DNA of 64,000 nt. Origin: Chlorokybus atmophyticus (Eukaryota > Streptophyta > Chlorokybophyceae > Chlorokybales > Chlorokybaceae). A model generated the notes under the pieces. It saw nothing but the letters and a program-made list of their open reading frames with translations. It ran no database searches and was not told the origin of the DNA. The stretch is taken from assembly GCA_009103225.1 (NCBI GenBank), contig RHPI01002402.1, positions 360,935 to 424,934 on the forward strand. Reading direction: 5' to 3'. A program made the position numbers and the translations under genes. Positions within the stretch are counted from its first letter, which is position 1, and each line of letters begins with the position of its first letter. Of this stretch, positions 22,090 through 32,250 are shown piece by piece.

Positions 22090-25000
22090 ATGGGAGCGAC
22101 GAGGAAGCTGCAGGGGGAGATCGACCGCGTGCTCAAGAAGGTTCAGGAAGGCGTTGAGGTCTTCGACAGCATATGGAACAAGGTATGGTCGAGGGAAGTG
22201 CGTCTTTGTCGTGTAGCGACATAAGGAAGGCTGCGTCTTGAATGGGAGATCTGCGTGCACATGGCATTGGTAGCATAGAGCGGTTGACAATGGTCTAACT
22301 GCGCTGCGTGTGACGTTTACATTACGCTAGACAACAATTGTTCGTTGTCGGAGTTTGCCTTGTAGAACTGGGCGTCATACATGCCGGTCTGACTTTGAGC
22401 AATCTGCTCGTACACAGCGGGTGTATGTGGTTAGGTGTCATGTTTGCGGAGTGTATTGGTGCACAAATGGCGCCATTGTGTTCAGTTGAGGCATTATCCG
22501 TCATTGTTGTTGAAAAGCTTGCTGTTAGGTCTACGACACTGAGAATGCCAACCAGAAGGAGAAGTTTGAGGCGGATCTGAAAAAAGAAATCAAGAAGCTT
22601 CAGCGGTATCGAGATCAGATAAAGACATGGATTGCTTCAAGCGACATCAAAGACAAGAAACAGTTGATGGATGCTCGCAAGATGATAGAGCGGGAAATGG
22701 AACGGTTCAAAGTACGCACTCGTTTGCATGTACTCTGCACTGCAAATATTGCTCACGCAGTACATTGTATCAAGTGCTGTTGCAATAGGTATGTGAGAAA
22801 GAGACCAAAACCAAAGCGTTTTCAAAAGAAGGGCTTGGTCAACAGCCTCGAACAGACCCTAGAGAAAAAGCCCGCAATGATGCCCGCGAGTGGGTGAATA
22901 GGACTGTAGCTGAGTTGGTGACGCAAAATGATGCCTTTGAGGCTGAGATAGAAGGGCTTGCAGTGAAGAAAGGCAAAACGCGACCTCCAAGGTTGATACA
23001 CTTGGAAGAGTCGCTCGCAAGGCACCGAGGTCATGTTACCAGACTGGAACAGGTACCCATTCGCTCAACCTTGCCAGACTTCAGTTGCTGTGCTTTTGGT
23101 ACTTAGAGCATTTGCATACTGTTCCGCTCAACACAGCTCTGTTGGCGCAGCAGCATAAAACATATCTTTTTGGTACACAGGTTTTGCGGTTGCTCGACAA
23201 TGAGGAGTTGAACCCTGAAGATGTACAGGAAGTGCGAGACATGGTGGATGATTACGTGGAGCGTAATCAAGAGGACTTTGACGAGTTTGACAATGTTGAT
23301 GAGATGTACAACTCGTTACCAATGGACAAGTTGGACACGGTTGACATCTCAGACACGATAGTGCGAACTGCGACAACCAAGGAGAGAGAAAAGGCTGTGG
23401 TAAGGCTTGCTACTGGTGCCCTGGATCCGCCTTTGTCTACAGCACCGCTTGCACCACGATGGCATGCACTCGAACATCTAGTACCCATGTTGCGCACCCT
23501 TGCAGACTGCCAAGGATGCCACGGCGCCACCCAAACCTCCGCTGCCCTCAGCAACCGCTGCAAAGTTACAACTACCAACGGCTGCGAGCAAGGAGCCACC
23601 ACCTCCCTCACCTCACTCGAGCGCTGCACACAGTGACGGCGACAGCACTACAAATGCTGCTCCTGCGGGCAGCGATGCCATCATCAAGCCACTGCCTCCA
23701 GGACTCCTTTCTAGCCAACCACCCATCGGTTTTAAGGCGGCAGCGAGTGCTCCGCCTCCCTCTGCACCTCCTGTGGCAGCAGCTGGTCGAGGTAACTACC
23801 AGAGTTTACATCAAACAAAGCTTGGCTGAGTGCACCTGCCTGCTGCTGTCATAACAGACACAAGATACCTCCGCCTTGTACTGTTGTCCTGCAGACAGAC
23901 TTCACTGATCACCAAGTTGACGCAGGTCGACCAGCTGTTCCTGCAACACCTGCGGCTGTGGCAGATAGGCGACCTGCTGCTGGAAAGGATACCCCCCAGC
24001 CTGTGGGTGCGCTGTTGGGCGCCTTGCCCCGCGGTCCGCCTCCAGGTATACCTCCTCGCCCAAGCGCAGCTATTCCCACCCAGCCAATGCCGACCACAAT
24101 GGCAACAGCAGTAAGCAGTGGGAGCAGCACGGAACTTATGAGGGCACCTAGTGCAGTGACTGCGAGTCAACCTGCGGTGTCGGCAAATATGGCCGCCAAG
24201 CCTGTGGAATCTGATAGGAAAAGCCCTGTTGCACCAGGCCCTGCCCCGCCACCTTCGCCCGTGCGAAGCATGTCACCGAGCCTGGGCATCGAGCGCTTGA
24301 ATGACAGTGTCCTGCCTAGCACTGAGACCAGCAGCACCCAACCGGCGGCCGCAAGCAGCGGGCCTGGCATGATCGGAGGTCGCATGTACAATGTAGCCAT
24401 GAACAATCAGGCCCGACCTCAAGGCTGGATGTTCCAGCAAAGCGCCCAACCAGAGTCGCTCTACCACGTACAGCATGATCTGTCCCGGGTGACAGCTCGC
24501 CAGGAGATACCTCCAGACCAGAAGAGTCGCTTCTTGTCAAGGTTGCAGGCAGTGCAGCAAGGTGGCGTGTTGGGTATGACCGGCCAAAGCGCGCTGGGAA
24601 TGGCTGGCACTCTTTCAGCACAGCAGCAGCACTCAGCACCTGGGCAGCCTCAACATCACCAAGTGCAGCCGGCAAGCTTAGGTACCATAGGTCGAGCCGA
24701 CTCCAGTGGTCTCAATCAGGAGTCTGCAGCTGTTGGCGACATGGGAGACGACAGTGGAGTCATCCAGACTGCCATGGGGGAGATGATGCGCATCTTTCCT
24801 GGCTTGTCCGACGATGACGTCAAGAATGCTGATACATTTGATGTTGCGGTATGTGTGACACCGCTGGTTGCTGCGTAAAAAAGACTTGTTTGTGTGACTG
24901 ATTGTGCATTATGTGCTCTCAGGTAGGTGGCCCGGGAACGCTCGCTGAGCTCAGCCAACTTTCATTTCAGACAGATAGGCCCCCGTCTCAGTCAGGGCAA

Positions 25001-25828
25001 CCCAATCAGCATCAGCAGCAACAGCAACAGGTACAGGCGTCATCTTTGCAGATGCAGCAGCAACCACAGCTACCTCAACAACAGATGCAGCATCAGCTCT
25101 CCAAGCAGCAACAGCCTTCATCTCAGCTGCAACCCTTGCAGGAACCGGCCATGCAACTGCAGGCGCCTTCCCACTTGCAAACCCCTCAGCCTGGCATGCA
25201 GGCCCAGCAGTGGCCTCCCAAGCTTGAGAGCATGGATGACATGCCGGCGCTGCCAGACCACGTGGCCAACCTGCACATGCTGGAAGCGGCTTACCGGTAC
25301 ATTCCACTTCCCATCGACTCCGAACGACCTAAAGCCTACACGCCTCGCAACCCCGCACACGTGCCTTCCAGCTACCCCTCTGTGCCATCCGCGATGTTGG
25401 ACAACCCGGCGTTGTTTGAGCGGTTTGACACGGACACGCTGTTCTTCTGCTTCTATTACCAGCAAGGCACCTACCAGCAGTACTTGGCTGCATGTGAATT
25501 GAAGAAACAGTCCTGGCGCTACCACAAGAAGTATAACACGTGGTTTCAGCGGCACGAGGAGCCCAAGGTCACCACAGACGAGTATGAACAAGGGACATAC
25601 GTGTACTTCGACTTCCATATTGTACATGACGACTACCAGACAGGCTGGTATGTTGTGCTTGCCCTTGCTTCTCTGCGCTTCAGCATATTCCCAGACAAGA
25701 AGGTGTAGCAGGAGTTGTCACAACATTGCATGGTCATACGCTGAGTCTTTATGCGTTGCAGGTGCCAGCGCATCAAGACGGAGTTCACGTTTGAATACAA
25801 GTACTTGGAAGACGAGCTGGTGGTGTGA
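22090..25828 (+). CDS. CNOT3: CCR4-NOT complex subunit NOT3/NOT5
   Basis: Scaffold subunit of the CCR4-NOT deadenylase, controlling mRNA decay and translation. Exons 22090-22182, 22529-22711, 22789-23052, 23181-23399, 23506-23791, 23926-24848, 24923-25647 and 25762-25828 sum to 2,760 nt (919 residues). Residues 1-250 form the conserved coiled-coil Not3 N-domain, with [20 protein letters not shown], then [20 protein letters not shown] and [17 protein letters not shown]. The middle, about residues 255-740, is a disordered Pro/Ser/Gln-rich linker with a run of glutamines near 25015-25130. The C-terminal NOT box is clear: [38 protein letters not shown] and the last exon [20 protein letters not shown]. 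The acceptor at 23925 was chosen because the upstream alternative runs into a stop. Confidence 0.95.
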
Positions 25829-27132
25829 GTGTATCCAGTTTTAGAGGCTCCACCACACTGTGCATTTTGTACAAGTGACCACTAGGCAGTATTGCCTGGC
25901 AGCTGCCTGCCACACTGCCATCTTCAATAACATGTGCAGTAGGTTTCACCAGAGATTACCTGTGCCAGGTGTGAATGCTCTCAATTCTGTGAGTGATGCT
26001 GTCTCAAACTTGTTGCATTATTTTCAGAAGCGATTTTCCATTGCTTTCCCCATGGTACACACGGCACAGCAGCATACCCCTTCTATACATCCTTCGTTTG
26101 CCACCACTAGCACTACATACCACGAGAATAGCACATATACCTCCCCTCATGAACATGGACTACATTACCATCAAAACACAGCACCAGATTCACACGTCAC
26201 ATGAACACTTGACAATTTACCGCAATCGGTGACTCAATATGGCATGATTGTGAGAGCAGCTGGACTCGGATGCATATCGTACTGAAATGAAAGCAGTGCG
26301 TGTAGCGTTTTCACATGATCACCAGCAATCAACAATCTAAGCATCCAGTCAATTATGCTAAAAGGCTAGTCAACCCGAAGTGTTGTTGATGTCACAATAG
26401 GCGGGGTGGGCTTGCAACAACAACCTTGTCCGTAAACCTGTTGTGCTACGTGCTTTTCAACAGCTCAGCGTCAGCAGTACTGCTGCTATGCATCAACGTC
26501 CAGCCATGGGATGTGTTGACTATCAGTCTCATAGACATGAGCATCAGCACGTTATTGGCTGTTGCCTTGTCCGTTGTACCGACAGCACTGTATGCAGTCA
26601 TAATCTTGCGCGGCTGTTTACAGCACGACATGAACTCAGTCTGCTGTAGTTATGAACGCTCTGCTGCCATTGCTGCCTGTATGATTCAACAACACGGGCA
26701 CCTATGTACCTGATCCATTGACTGAGGGGCATACTAAGATAGCGCCAACCGCATAAAGCACCCCGCGATAGTAAGCTGGAGTGCGGAGGCAATCCCAACT
26801 GGAACAACCTCTTATGCATGCATGGAGTGGCAAAGAACACTGTGCTTGAACTTGCAATGATAAATGTGCAATGCCGCAACAATGCTTCAAGTAGGAGCGT
26901 TGCACTGCGTGGTAGAAAGTACAAGCATTGCCAACAGCACAATTATAACAACGTCACCGCAGTCAGATTAACCACTAGCAAGTATTTGCAGTTTACTTGT
27001 GCACTTCAACGCAAATGAGACGTGCTTTCCTCACTGTCCAACCAATGCTCAAACTCCCTCTGGATGACTCATCCATTGGCCTTGGCTGCTCTCTCTGCTT
27101 GTCTGGCTCAAAGCAGCCGCCTGTGTGGGTGC
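25829..27132. other. Intergenic region between convergent NOT3 and eL28
   Basis: About 1.3 kb. No gene, RNA or repeat structure that I can support. Confidence 0.5.
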
Positions 27133-27600
27133 TTACTTGGAGGACTTGCCACGCTTGGTTGCCTTGGTGGAGGTCTTGGCCTTGCCAGCCTTGGCCATGC
27201 GGACGGCCTTGAGGACGCGTGAGAGGCGGGCGAGGGCGGCGCTCTCCAGGTCTGGGCGATAGTGCTGGGCGTTGGTGAGCTTGCTGACGCTGCGGGCGAG
27301 GGCCCTGGGGCCCCTGGAGCTCTTGAGGACGGCACCCTCGCGCTGGAGGGCCGGGCAGGTGGCCTTGGCCCGCTTCAGGCGCACGACGACGGCACCGGCG
27401 TTGTCCGGGGCGAAGTCCACGCCCACCGCCTTGGTGTTGGCCAGCCCGCTGGCGGAGAAGCTGTGGCGGTTGGTCAGGTTCAGCGGTTCCCGGCTGAACG
27501 TCACGGCGGCGTTGCTATGGCCTCCCTGACGAACGACAAACGCGTTGTGGCCCTTCACCAGCTCCCACACCAGCGCGGATGAGCCTTCCACCCTCGCCAT
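27133..27600 (-). CDS. RPL28: Large-subunit ribosomal protein eL28
   Basis: Cytosolic 60S ribosomal protein; single coding exon of 155 residues. The start chosen is the ATG of MARVEGSSALVWELVKGHNA; the frame is open upstream but with no ATG in it. The family signature is clear: LVWELVKGHNAFVVRQ, the SGLANTKAVGV segment resembling the SGLANKKTV of plant eL28, and HYRPDLESAALARLSRVLKA. The C-terminus is a lysine-rich tail (KAKTSTKATKRGKSSK). Codon use is strongly GC-ending compared with neighbours, as expected of a highly expressed gene. Open frames on the opposite strand are shadows. Confidence 0.94.
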   Translation of the reverse strand: MARVEGSSALVWELVKGHNAFVVRQGGHSNAAVTFSREPLNLTNRHSFSASGLANTKAVGVDFAPDNAGAVVVRLKRAKATCPALQREGAVLKSSRGPRALARSVSKLTNAQHYRPDLESAALARLSRVLKAVRMAKAGKAKTSTKATKRGKSSK

Positions 27601-29399
27601 CGCAGCCGCCGCCGCCACGGACACCGGCGCCGCCGCCAAAGAGACCTCATTCTAACGCACAAGATAGCCTTGTCCTCTTGTGCGCCTTGTGCGCACCCTT
27701 GTGCAAACCATGGAGGTTTGCAAATTCAGAACTCCACAGAGTGCCTGTTGAAAGGCAGATCAATGGCTAAAGTGCCCTATACTATACATGAGATGCATTA
27801 GTCATCAACTTGCTTTACCCAAAACACTGGTAACAATGTAATATTGTCATAACCCTTGCAAGTCAATGACTGAATTTGGTGTTTGTTTTGCTGAATGCGA
27901 TACTCATTAATATTATGCCAAAATTCAGCACCATTTGTTGCATTGATTATTTACACAGCGTAAACCACTACATTAAAAGCAAGGTATTACCGTGCCATGC
28001 GTGCGCATCATTTCACATCGCACCACATACGTGCACACACCTCACATTATACACAGGGAGAGGAGGGAGCGCAGGAAGGAGGAGGGTGGCGGGGAGAGAG
28101 GAAGAGAGAGGAGGGGGAGTCTGTCTGCTGTCTGCTGCTGCTGCCTCGCCTGAAGCTGTGCCACTAGCTAACGTGCTTTGGCGCCTTGTGTACAGGTCAT
28201 GACGCATGCATGTTGACTAACGGGGCAAAGGCAATAGCGAAGCTAGCTACTTCAGTTGTATGGGCAGCCTGGTGGTGTAACAAGTTGTTGGCTGGCATGT
28301 GGGATTGTGCTTGTGCTTGCATACGTTACAAGGCCGTGCAATGGTCAGTCACATGCACACCATTGCATATATTCTATACAGTAGTGCAGTTATACACATA
28401 GGTAGCGATAAGGGGGTTTATATGTATGAAGTCCATACATTTAAACCCCCTTAGCGCTAGTTGCCTTGTTGTTTGTTATCGATGTGCTCGTGTCTGCTGT
28501 GTGCTCTGCTACGACTTACCGCCCTTTCATATCCATATCAAAATTAACCATTTACAAGCGTCGCGTCTGCTTAAGTGCACCACATGGTCCATCCGCTTAA
28601 GGCCACCAGCGCATAGCCGGACACCTCTGCAATATCCAATGCACCGTGCTTTGTAATGGCCATCTCTTGCACCCGCTATAAGGCATCAGCCACCCGCTAC
28701 GAGCAGAGTCGCACGAAGCCCTCCAAGCACCGCTACTCCACCCCTCGCACCGCTATGATGTTGCGCACATGCATGGCACGTGCACGTTATCCTTACCCAA
28801 TGTGTCTCCATTGATGCAGGTGATGACATATGCATGCTTGCATGGCTAACGGTGTAGTAGGAGTAGCGTAGTGTGTTAATAGTAGAACAGCCCGGTGGAG
28901 AACCTACAATAGTGTGAAAATAGTGTGCGCCATGTCACTGCTTGTTATGCCACCATGCATGTGTCAGTCTGTTGCGCAATGTTTGTGCATGTCTCCATCT
29001 ATAGAGGTATAGGATATTTCCATGTCGGCTGGTCGCCATACTTGCGCCATTCATCTGCCTCCGCCACCCGCACCAGCATGCCGTGCGGTCTGCTAACAGC
29101 ACCGTTGGTGATAAAGGCAGACGATGCGCTGGCTACAAATATTTGTAAATGATGCGCGCATGATCATGTGGTATTGTGGATGTGTGCGTGATAGCGAGAT
29201 ATGGTGACAGATCGCTTTACTAAGCTATGTACATTGCAATAAATGTTGATCCGCACACGCCGTGACGGTGATGTTCAGCAGCATCTTCATGTCGCTGCCA
29301 GCTCGCAAGCTCGGAAGGTCACAGCCCCCCACTTGTATACGCACAAAAAACAAAGCTCAAAAGTAGGCAGAAATCACAAGTAATGCAAGCACAACAATG
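27601..29399. other. Intergenic region with one long hairpin
   Basis: About 1.8 kb upstream of eL28. Apart from a GA-rich patch at 28057-28115 and the hairpin at 28403-28459, I see nothing I can name. Confidence 0.5.
28403..28459. repeat. Hairpin with 26-bp arms and 5-nt loop
   Basis: Left arm 28403-28428 begins TAGCGATAAGGGGGTTTATA. Right arm 28434-28459 is its inverted copy, ending AACCCCCTTAGCGCTA. 24 of 26 positions pair; the loop is AAGTC. It could be the core of a miniature foldback element or a structured RNA; it is not next to a gene end. Confidence 0.9.
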
Positions 29400-29475
29400 C
29401 TGCATAGCATTCACACACGCGCGCATGCAACAATTACGTAATTGTTGCATGCGCGCGTGTGTGAATGCTATGCAG
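29400..29475. repeat. Perfect 76-bp palindrome without spacer
   Basis: Arms 29400-29437 and 29438-29475 are exact reverse complements (38 bp each, centre AC|GT). The left arm begins CTGCATAGCATTCACACACG. The right end supplies a possible splice acceptor (GCTATGCAG) for the exon that follows. Perfect zero-spacer palindromes are unstable in vivo and also typical of foldback artefacts, so either origin is possible. Confidence 0.97.
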
Positions 29476-29749
29476 GTGGAGGCGTACATGACGATGATGC
29501 ACTTGTCATGGGTGACGGACATCGGTTGCAAGATGTGGCATTGGTCAATTACAATCTGTCCATGCGCGACAGCATGTACAGCGCCCTGGAGATGCTGCAC
29601 CTTGGCTGCCACGACGCCTCCCCGACCAGCGTGCACAGCTTGCTCAACAAGCGCCTCAGCGACGACACCCCGAAGCCAACACCCCCAAGTCAGGTCCTGT
29701 GGTCGCTGGCCAGCATTGGCTTTGCGCACAGCAGCCCCACTGGCTTCAG
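29476..29749 (+). CDS. Isolated exon, possibly of an octotricopeptide/FASTK-like protein (fragment)
   Basis: An open frame begins at a splice acceptor formed by the end of the palindrome and runs about 91 residues to SSPTGFR before a weak donor (CAG|GTCCAC). The sequence has high complexity and coding-like third positions. It contains QVLWSLASIGFAHSSPTGF, similar to the LLWALATLG cores of octotricopeptide and FASTK/RAP repeats that organellar RNA-binding proteins carry. I cannot find matching exons upstream, which ends abruptly at the palindrome, or with certainty downstream. It may be a gene cut by a misjoin. Function is inference only. Confidence 0.35.
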
Positions 29750-30125
29750 GTCCACAACTGATCACGATTGTCTGTGTGTACACCTTGTGCATACTACCCC
29801 AAGCCATGTTCATGTCTACTTCATCACATGCATGTGTCCAAAAGGACGACGGTACTGTGTTTCTCCCGCACTACAACAGGCATACTCCCAAGTGCAAAGG
29901 CCATACTCAAGCATTACCACACTACATCAGGTGGGTACCACCTCCTGAGTTGATGTTTGTATTGCTTGTGTACCACAAGGCCTGGCCATGTGCACTTAGT
30001 TCACCCTCAACGAAAGGCCAAAGCAGCACATCTGCTTACAACCATCGCTCAAGCATCTGCGTGAGTCACGACTCTACGCAAACAGCAAGTAGTACGAGGT
30101 GCCACATACAAGAGCAATGTCCCAA

Positions 30126-31115
30126 CTACTCGAAACATTCAATCACATCACAACCCAACAGCCGCCAGTCTAGCTGTTGCCTCAACTTGGTTAGCCTCTT
30201 CTTCTGCTCTCCAAAATCTGAGATTGCTGTTTGGAATGGATACACAAAGATAACCTTTGTAGCTAGTGATCTGAACAGAACAGTATGCTGTGTCCGCTGT
30301 TGAGGATCATCCTTAATGAGAAACTCAATCGCATCGGGGCCATAGCGACCATCAACTTTGAATTGCAAGTATGTGCCTGCATATTCGCAGGCTGCATCAA
30401 ACACCGCATGGATCCTCAACAAGGAGTTGCAGGAAGTAGCGACGATGCTACTCACCTGCTTCAGAGCTTTGAGTGCTAGTGAAAGTTGCGTTCTTACAGG
30501 TTGCAAAGACGGCTTGCTTGATCGCCTGCAGGACAGAATGAGTGTAAAGTTCGCCAAGCTACATCCAAACGTATAGTACAGCAGTGCGTACCACAACGGC
30601 CTCCTCTGTAGTCAGTGATGGTGTCTCCCATGGAGGAGCATAAGAAGCGTCTGTGGATGATGTTGAGATGCAGTTCGGGTTTGCGGCTGACGGGCACGGG
30701 CGTAACCTCCTGGATGTAGATGTGGCATGAGTGCAACCAGTCATCCATCAGTACAGCATTGGGCAAAAAAGCAACTAATAGACCACAATCCAGGTACTCA
30801 AGGACAGCGCGAGTATCAATTGGAGACGCATGCATGTGCATACCCGTCGCGTGTGCCCAGCTGCATGACTTTGCTTTCTTCAAACGGCGTGGCATTGGCT
30901 TCTGCGGCTGCCAGCAATGGCAATGCCGTGACGCTTAGCAAAGAGGCAAGCATGACCCGTCTAGAGGCTGGTGTGGCATCCTGCCAGATTCGCGCACCCA
31001 AAACCGCGTTGTTGGTAACGAGCAACTGGCAGCCAGTGGCACATACGGAGCTGCCAGCTGGGCAGCCACCAACGTTGTCTACGCGGCAATTGAGGCATAA
31101 TGGCTGGTTAATCAT
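30126..31115 (-). CDS. DUF1499 thylakoid-lumen protein
   Basis: Predicted chloroplast lumen protein of the DUF1499 family. Exons 31115-30844, 30709-30592, 30525-30456 and 30391-30126 sum to 726 nt (241 residues) with agreeing phases. Residues 1-70 look like a bipartite transit peptide: a cysteine/basic first part, then a twin-arginine motif and hydrophobic core (SRRVMLASLLSVTALPLLAA) ending in AEANA before TPFEESKVMQLGTRDG. The family's CPS..NPNC motif is RLRPCPSAANPNCISTSS. The C-terminal core has YLQFKVDG, DAIEFLIKDD and VYPFQTAISDFGEQKKRL. The acceptor of exon 4 could instead be at 30376, five residues shorter. Molecular function is unknown in the family; the presequence points to a photosynthetic plastid. 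Confidence 0.8.
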
Positions 31116-31444
31116 GCACCTCTTGTCTGATCTGTGCTGTGCATTGCGTTGCTCTTGCGGTGAGGGCTCTTGGGTGCGCCGTTCTTGGTTTATGCTTGTG
31201 CAACCGGTTCACTTCAACACCACGCCTCCATAGAACGACGCTGAGAGGGGTTGTCAAAGTCCCCATACCTGCAATGAGTTCCAGCGTCACTACACATAAC
31301 CAGACGTGTATGAAGAACCCTTTGTGCAGAAGTGGATGACACCATGCTAACGGCAATGATTTGGTCGTGTACGCTGCATGCTTGTGTGCGTGTATCACGC
31401 ATGTTGAAACTTGAAGCTGATCGTGGCAATAACTTCTTCACCTT

Positions 31445-32028
31445 TTAGGCAAGCACACAGCCGTTCTTTCTCATGGTGAGCAGCCAGCTATTGAGCGTGC
31501 GCGACAGGCGCGAGGCGACATAACAGCTGGCCCACATGACGCCGTAGCTACAATACACGCAGACGGCGGAACAAGCGAACGTCAAGACAGCCACCCAGAG
31601 CATGGATAGCAGGCACCCGCACACGAGCACCGACACGCACTTGTCTGCGAAACTTAACATCACGACAACCCGCCGCCTAACTCCCTCCCAGACGCCGTAG
31701 CACTGCTCGCTCAACAACGGCCAGCCGCAGCGCAAGAGGTCGGACAGGAGGTCCACGACGCCACCGACGACGACCACACCGCCCCCAGCCCGCCGCCATC
31801 CAGGCATTGACAAGCACTCCAGCAACAGCAGCAATGCGCCACTCGCTCACCTGCAGCCGCCGCCGCCGCCACTGCCATGCCAGCCACGGCTTCGTAGCCA
31901 GGATGTGCCGCTTCGTGCTTATCCTCGTTCTCCTCCTGCTCGTCCTCCTCGTGCTTATCGCCACCACTTCCGCCCTCGTCCTTATCCATGCAGTCACCAT
32001 GATGACAGCAACACCCGGCCTGCCGCAT
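31445..32028 (-). CDS. Possible small membrane protein (exon structure unresolved)
   Basis: Two minus-strand open segments. The upstream one starts at an ATG at 32028, includes a strongly acidic stretch (DKHEEDEQEENEDKHE), and ends at a good donor (GCTGCAG|GTGAGC) near 31848. The downstream one, open from about 31807 to a stop at 31445, reads GVVDLLSDLLRCGWPLLSEQ. It continues into two likely membrane helices (VSVLVCGCLLSMLWVAVLTF and the following 20 residues) and ends MRKNGCVLA. The two are in different frames and I could not find an acceptor in the right phase. The gene may have an intron I misplaced, or only one part is real. Family not recognised. Confidence 0.3.
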
Positions 32029-32250
32029 ACCGGCGGGTAAGCAGCACTGCAGCAGGCTGAGGCTACATGCGGCAGGCCGCGGTAATAAGTCGAGAGGGTA
32101 GCCGCATACGCTTGGTGCTCAGAACTTTTGAGTCAGAAGTTGAATGCGGTGAGACGGGGAGCTGAGCAATACCTGAGTGTCACTACTGATGGGCGGCGGT
32201 GTTGCTGGTGTTGTTGCTGGGAGTTGCTGGAAGAGTACGTTTTGCAGCTG
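32029..32250. promoter_or_regulatory. Spacer upstream of TSG101
   Basis: 222 bp between the possible minus-strand ATG at 32028 and the TSG101 ATG. It holds near-repeats of GCCGCATAC. A shared promoter is inferred from position. Confidence 0.35.

Noticed and set aside
27262-27582. Plus-strand frame of 106 residues opposite eL28
   Set aside because: Antisense shadow of a GC-rich ribosomal protein gene with strongly biased third positions.
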